DNA of 64,000 nucleotides from Photobacterium chitinilyticum (GTDB taxonomy: Bacteria; Pseudomonadota; Gammaproteobacteria; Enterobacterales; Vibrionaceae). Shown one piece after another: positions 61,161-64,000 of the stretch (positions are counted from its first letter, which is position 1; each line of letters begins with the position of its first letter). The stretch spans positions 249,168 to 313,167 of the forward strand of contig NZ_RJLM01000002.1 in the NCBI RefSeq assembly GCF_004104355.1, given 5' to 3'. The position numbers were made by a program, and so were the translations under genes. The notes beneath the pieces were generated by a model. The model did not search any database and was not told the origin of the DNA. It saw nothing but the letters and a program-made list of their open reading frames with translations.

Positions 61161-61757
61161 TTAACAGCAAGCTTCGCCAGCCAATATTTTCTTGGTAGTT
61201 TCCATGGCGAGCTCTAGGCTCGCTTGATTCTGAGTGAGTTTTCTCATCAAGCTGGCACCAATCCAAAGGTTATAGAGTAGCTGAGCGGTTTCTTGGCTAT
61301 TGCCCACAGTCACTGAGCCCTCTTTGTTGCCATCTTCAATACATTGGCTGATCGCTGAAATAATACTGGTGGCACCTTTTAGTAGCGCCAAACGCATCGG
61401 ATCAGATAGATCGGACACTTCGGCAGTCAATTTAACGACTAGGCATTTTTGTGCCCCGCAGACTCCCTCCTGAACATCTATCCAGCGTTGCCAATAGCCG
61501 ATAAGACGATCGTAAGCAGATCCGTCGTTGCTGCAGAGCAGGGCATTCAAGCGTTCTAAATAGTTGGTGAAGTAGCCATTGATCAAGGCCTCACCAAACT
61601 GTTCTTTTGACTTGAAGTAGTGATAAAACGAGCCCTTTGGCACTTCTGCATGCTTTAAGAGCTGTGACAAACCAACATTTGAAAATCCCTTAGCCACGAT
61701 CAAGTCGTAACCAGTATCAAGAATATGTTGGCGAGTTTCTTTAGTTTGTACGTTCAT
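61161..61757 (-). CDS. nemR: TetR-family regulator, NemR-like electrophile sensor
   Basis: The 198-residue repressor has an N-terminal TetR helix-turn-helix (FSNVGLSQLLKHAEVPKGSFYHYFKSKEQFGEAL). The C-terminal domain resembles E. coli NemR: QKCLVVKLTAEVSDLSDPMR corresponds to NemR GCLTVKLSAEVCDLS and keeps the redox-sensing Cys106 equivalent, and a Lys in SLMRKLTQ matches the NemR lysine partner. A 19-bp palindrome precedes it and a matching site precedes the reductase-GST pair. The sensed compounds are inferred, not shown; AcuR-type regulators are an alternative. Confidence 0.72.
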   Translation of the reverse strand: MNVQTKETRQHILDTGYDLIVAKGFSNVGLSQLLKHAEVPKGSFYHYFKSKEQFGEALINGYFTNYLERLNALLCSNDGSAYDRLIGYWQRWIDVQEGVCGAQKCLVVKLTAEVSDLSDPMRLALLKGATSIISAISQCIEDGNKEGSVTVGNSQETAQLLYNLWIGASLMRKLTQNQASLELAMETTKKILAGEACC

Positions 61758-61775
61758 GAGGCAAGAATAAAATAA

Positions 61776-61794
61776 ACTAGACCAGTCGTCTAGT
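61776..61794. promoter_or_regulatory. Operator of the NemR-like regulator
   Basis: ACTAGACCAGTCGTCTAGT is a palindrome with 7-bp arms (ACTAGAC/GTCTAGT) and a 5-bp centre, 19-37 bp upstream of the regulator start. E. coli NemR binds a related TAGACC-centred palindrome. Confidence 0.65.
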
Positions 61795-61869
61795 CTTTTG
61801 TGATGTATTGAAATTCGTTCAGCATTATAAGCCTAAAGTCATTGAACAGATGCCCTTGAGAACAAGCCT

Positions 61870-62832
61870 CTAGGTTGATGGCTGTTTGGAGATAGCAGCT
61901 TTCGGCCAGTAATAACCGAGGTAATTCCACCCTACCCAGATGACCAGGCCAGTCGCGACTGTCAGTTCAAAGAGCCCCAGGTTTCCAAGCCAGGCCCAAT
62001 GAGGATAATCGATTATCAGCCATTGGGTTAGGCGTTCAATGGCGACGGCACTGATTACCGAAGGGAAAGTGACCGCCGCGATAGAGGGTTGAAAGCGCTG
62101 CTTGAGCAGGTTGAAGTAGCATAGATAGACCAGGATGGTCATGGTAATGCCGACACCGGCCAGTGCGCCAGTCAGTACCGGATCTGGTTGTTCGACGTTG
62201 AGCAGGTAGGCGGTAAGGGACAGATTAACTGGCGCCGCCATAATTGCCAGTGTCGGCCTTGCCGGGCGCGGAAGGCGACCGGCAAAGCAGAGCCGGTATA
62301 GCACAACGGGTAGCATCAGGAAGTAGATACCGACACAGGTATTGGTCATGGTAATGGCAAAATCAGTATGTCCCAATTGCGGGCCAGCCAGAGTGCCGCT
62401 GATTGCCCCGACCGGATACAGAAACCAGCTTGGGTACAGGTTAGTCAGGCGGAATCGGCTTAGCTGGAAACAGAAAAAGTAGATCAGCATGGCAAAGTGG
62501 AGCATCAGTGCCGGATACCAAAGCAGGCGGGCACTTTCAATATGAATAGAAGACAGATAGTCGGCCAGTACCAGCATGGTCATTGTTACCGGTGCCATCA
62601 GACTACCATAGAGAGGATGACGAAGATCCTGGAAAAAGCATTGTGGATTGAGCAGGTATTTGATAATGACTGGTGCTAGCAGGCATGCGCCGACAAAAGC
62701 ACAGAAGCTGCGGATCATCTCCCCGCCACCCGGTAAAAACAGTGACCAGGCAAGTCCGGTCCCTGTTGTTGCCAGTGCTAATGCAGCCTGTGCCGTGGGC
62801 ACATGTTTCACAGCATTCCCTATTGCCACCAT
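61870..62832 (-). CDS. TDT-family (TehA/SLAC1-like) membrane transporter
   Basis: This 320-residue membrane protein has ten hydrophobic segments in the pattern of the tellurite-resistance/dicarboxylate transporter family. Features include VPTAQAALALATTGTGLAW at the N-terminus, HPLYGSLMAPVTMTML and PSWFLYPVGAISGTLAGP. AGGG precedes the ATG. Substrate cannot be fixed: the family includes anion channels (TehA, SLAC1), malate permease and sulfite exporters. Confidence 0.78.
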   Translation of the reverse strand: MVAIGNAVKHVPTAQAALALATTGTGLAWSLFLPGGGEMIRSFCAFVGACLLAPVIIKYLLNPQCFFQDLRHPLYGSLMAPVTMTMLVLADYLSSIHIESARLLWYPALMLHFAMLIYFFCFQLSRFRLTNLYPSWFLYPVGAISGTLAGPQLGHTDFAITMTNTCVGIYFLMLPVVLYRLCFAGRLPRPARPTLAIMAAPVNLSLTAYLLNVEQPDPVLTGALAGVGITMTILVYLCYFNLLKQRFQPSIAAVTFPSVISAVAIERLTQWLIIDYPHWAWLGNLGLFELTVATGLVIWVGWNYLGYYWPKAAISKQPST

Positions 62833-63241
62833 GAAATCCCTATTCCTACTCCAATGAACAGCTCGTGATGTGATGTTGAATCTTACACCAGATTGGTGAT
62901 AAAAAGCGCTCCTTTGATTTAAGTCAAAAAGTGCTGTCGGTCACGTTTCAAACAGCTTTTTCTATAAATTGAAGTTGCGAAAAGTAGATTTTCATACCAT
63001 ATTTAATATGAAGCTTGTGATGAGCTGTTTCTTGCTTAGCTTCTGGAGGATTAAGCCGTATTCATAGGGCTCAAGGGCGCAAGTTTCGTGTTGATGCTGA
63101 TGTGAATCAACGTTAACAAAGCGAAAAGCTAAGTGCTTATTGCTTAGTGACTTACAATTTGGTTAAGTGACAAAAACATATAAATACTTCTTCGCCAATT
63201 GATAAAGATGTCCGATTTAAAGAAGTGACTGTATCGGGCAC

Positions 63242-63330
63242 GGCATACTCAACGTAATGAGTGGCGAAGCCTCAAGATGTAAACGTACATCGTAAAAGCC
63301 TTACGTGTGCTGAGTAGGTAGACTAAGGTG
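63242..63330 (+). ncRNA. Candidate structured RNA element with adjacent terminator
   Basis: In a gene-free stretch the plus strand folds into ACTCA/TGAGT (loop ACGTAA), GATGTA/TACATC (tetraloop AACG) and GTAA/TTAC hairpins. These are framed by GGC...GCGAAGCC and CCTCA...TGAGTAGGTAG. The fragments GCGAAGCC and GTAGGTAG recall conserved parts of the c-di-GMP-I (GEMM) riboswitch, but the canonical GGGCAAA and ACGCAAAGCC are absent. A terminator follows at 63346. It may be a variant riboswitch, another cis RNA or a small RNA. The remaining gap (62833-63241) holds nothing recognised. Confidence 0.3.
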
Positions 63331-63345
63331 AGAAAAAATATAATT

Positions 63346-63372
63346 AAGCCGCACTGCAATGGTGCGGCTTTT
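63346..63372 (+). terminator. Plus-strand terminator after the structured element
   Basis: A 9-bp stem, AAGCCGCAC/GTGCGGCTT, with a 7-nt loop and four T in all. No protein gene precedes it on this strand. Confidence 0.65.
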
Positions 63373-63397
63373 CATGTCTTTAGCCCCTTCCGAATAG

Positions 63398-63685
63398 GCC
63401 AAAGGCATCGCAGGCTCTCCCAAAGGTCATCTAAAAGTGAGCATCCCTATGGTATTCGGATGACTGCATATTGCTCCCCTGCTCAGTGAGTTCTTGTGGG
63501 ACTATCCGGATATAAAGCTGCCCCTGTCGATGGATGACAGAGTGACCGATCTGGTGGATGAGGGGCTAGACATGGTGTTGAGGATTGGTGCCTTGTCGGA
63601 TTCGAATCTGATTGCCCGCAAGTTGTCGCCGTGTCGCAGTGTGATCTGTGCATCTCCGGGATACCTTAAAAGCCAGAGCTGGTAA
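63398..63685 (+). pseudogene. LysR-family regulator remnant
   Basis: The frame reads GHLKVSIPMVFG, then an in-frame TGA at 63461-63463, then LHIAPLLSEFLWDYPDIKL and further to LIARKLSPCRSVICASPGYL. Intact LysR proteins of this subfamily have G-R-L-H in place of the stop, so one C-to-T change would explain it. The DNA-binding domain is missing and the end is truncated after YLKSQSW. It is a decayed fragment of the ligand-binding domain. Confidence 0.8.
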
Positions 63686-63761
63686 ACACAAGAATATGGT
63701 TAAGCAGCGGTGAACGAACAGCCTGTTTAACGAAGTGAATCATTGGGTAATACGAATAAGC

Positions 63762-64000
63762 ATGAAAAGAGTACTCATTATTGGCAATTCAGGCTCGGGG
63801 AAGAGCTGGTTATCGTCCCGTTTGTCGTCATTGTTGCAAGTGAAAGAAGTTAACCTCGATAGCGTTGTTTGGGAGCCTGGAGGGTACAATCAAAAACGTT
63901 CCCAAGAGTCGATAGATCGCGAGTTAGAAAAGCTTTCCACCGAATCGAGCTGGGTTGTCGAGGGGGTGTTTGGCGCTTTGGCCGAGAAGTTAGTTTCTTC
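63762..64000 (+). CDS. P-loop NTPase (adenylate kinase/FlaR-like), 5' part
   Basis: The first 79 codons are present and the gene runs off the right edge. A Walker A motif stands at the start (VLIIGNSGSGKSWLSSRL). NLDSVVWEPGGYNQKRSQE follows, typical of the small adenylate-kinase-like family annotated as DNA topology modulation protein FlaR or AAA ATPase. The ribosome-binding site is weak. The function of the family is unclear. Confidence 0.7.
   Translation, partial: MKRVLIIGNSGSGKSWLSSRLSSLLQVKEVNLDSVVWEPGGYNQKRSQESIDRELEKLSTESSWVVEGVFGALAEKLVS

Noticed and set aside
63242-63330. A standard c-di-GMP-I riboswitch
   Set aside because: The canonical GGGCAAA and GACGCAAAGCC segments and the GNRA-capped stem are not present. 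Only partial resemblance remains, so it is listed as an unassigned structured RNA.

Overview
The window is chromosome II of a member of the Vibrionaceae and contains its replication origin. The proof is a full-length RctB initiator (10616-12616), an iteron-bearing origin (about 12640-13640), the ParA2/ParB2 partition pair (13897-16094) and six copies of the chromosome II centromere palindrome TTTACANTGTAAA between 10.5 and 22.2 kb. The gene set (DhaKLM, Vibrio-type PhoA, TnaA, PutA/PutP, TmcA) would fit Photobacterium, Enterovibrio, Grimontia or a near relative, but the genus cannot be fixed by reading alone. No insertion sequence, integron, phage, CRISPR array, rRNA or tRNA was seen.

Layout. 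0-1.1 kb: the end of an RND efflux operon. 1.3-7.7 kb: a dihydroxyacetone kinase system (DhaR regulator, divergent dhaK-dhaL-dhaM) with two matching palindromes upstream of dhaK. 8.1-10.4 kb: a patatin fused to an outer-membrane barrel. 10.5-16.1 kb: rctB, origin, parA2-parB2. 16.3-19.9 kb: TmcA, a PHP phosphatase and a small unknown protein. 19.9-20.2 kb: a candidate sigma-54-driven small RNA. 20.4-27.7 kb: a FapA/DUF342 protein, a degenerate GGDEF/EAL receptor and the DctBD two-component pair. 27.9-31.4 kb: PdxH, a small protein, a PAS-LuxR regulator and a Fur-boxed metal exporter. 31.5-31.9 kb: a second cluster of RctB-type sites far from the origin. 32.2-38.8 kb: proline catabolism (AraC-type regulator, PutA, a stand-alone PutA C-terminal-type domain, PutP). 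38.9-47.5 kb: serine deaminase, YiaVW-like pair, Sel1 protein, HAD phosphatase, CatB-type acetyltransferase, an NAD(P)-binding protein and a LysR regulator. 47.9-56.1 kb: acetate kinase, then two paralogous alkaline phosphatases flanking a tryptophanase locus with two tandem TnaC-like leader peptides, a tnaB remnant and PdxY. 56.4-64 kb: PHB depolymerase, DcuC, a NemR-like electrophile-response group (GST, CurA-like reductase, TetR regulator), a TDT transporter, a structured-RNA candidate, a LysR pseudogene and a truncated P-loop gene.

How the genes fit together. The core is the replication/segregation module. RctB 12-mers (ATGATCAAG-type) and an element ATTGAAAT-N8-CCGTAA occur in the origin and again 18 kb away near 31.5-31.9 kb, which suggests a distal titration or control site. 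Around it sits accessory catabolism typical of chromosome II: glycerol/dihydroxyacetone, proline, serine, tryptophan, C4-dicarboxylates and acetate. The most unusual regulatory feature is the tnaA leader: two 32-codon peptides share Trp18 and Asp22, but only the second has the Pro30 and UGA stop that tryptophan-dependent stalling is known to need.
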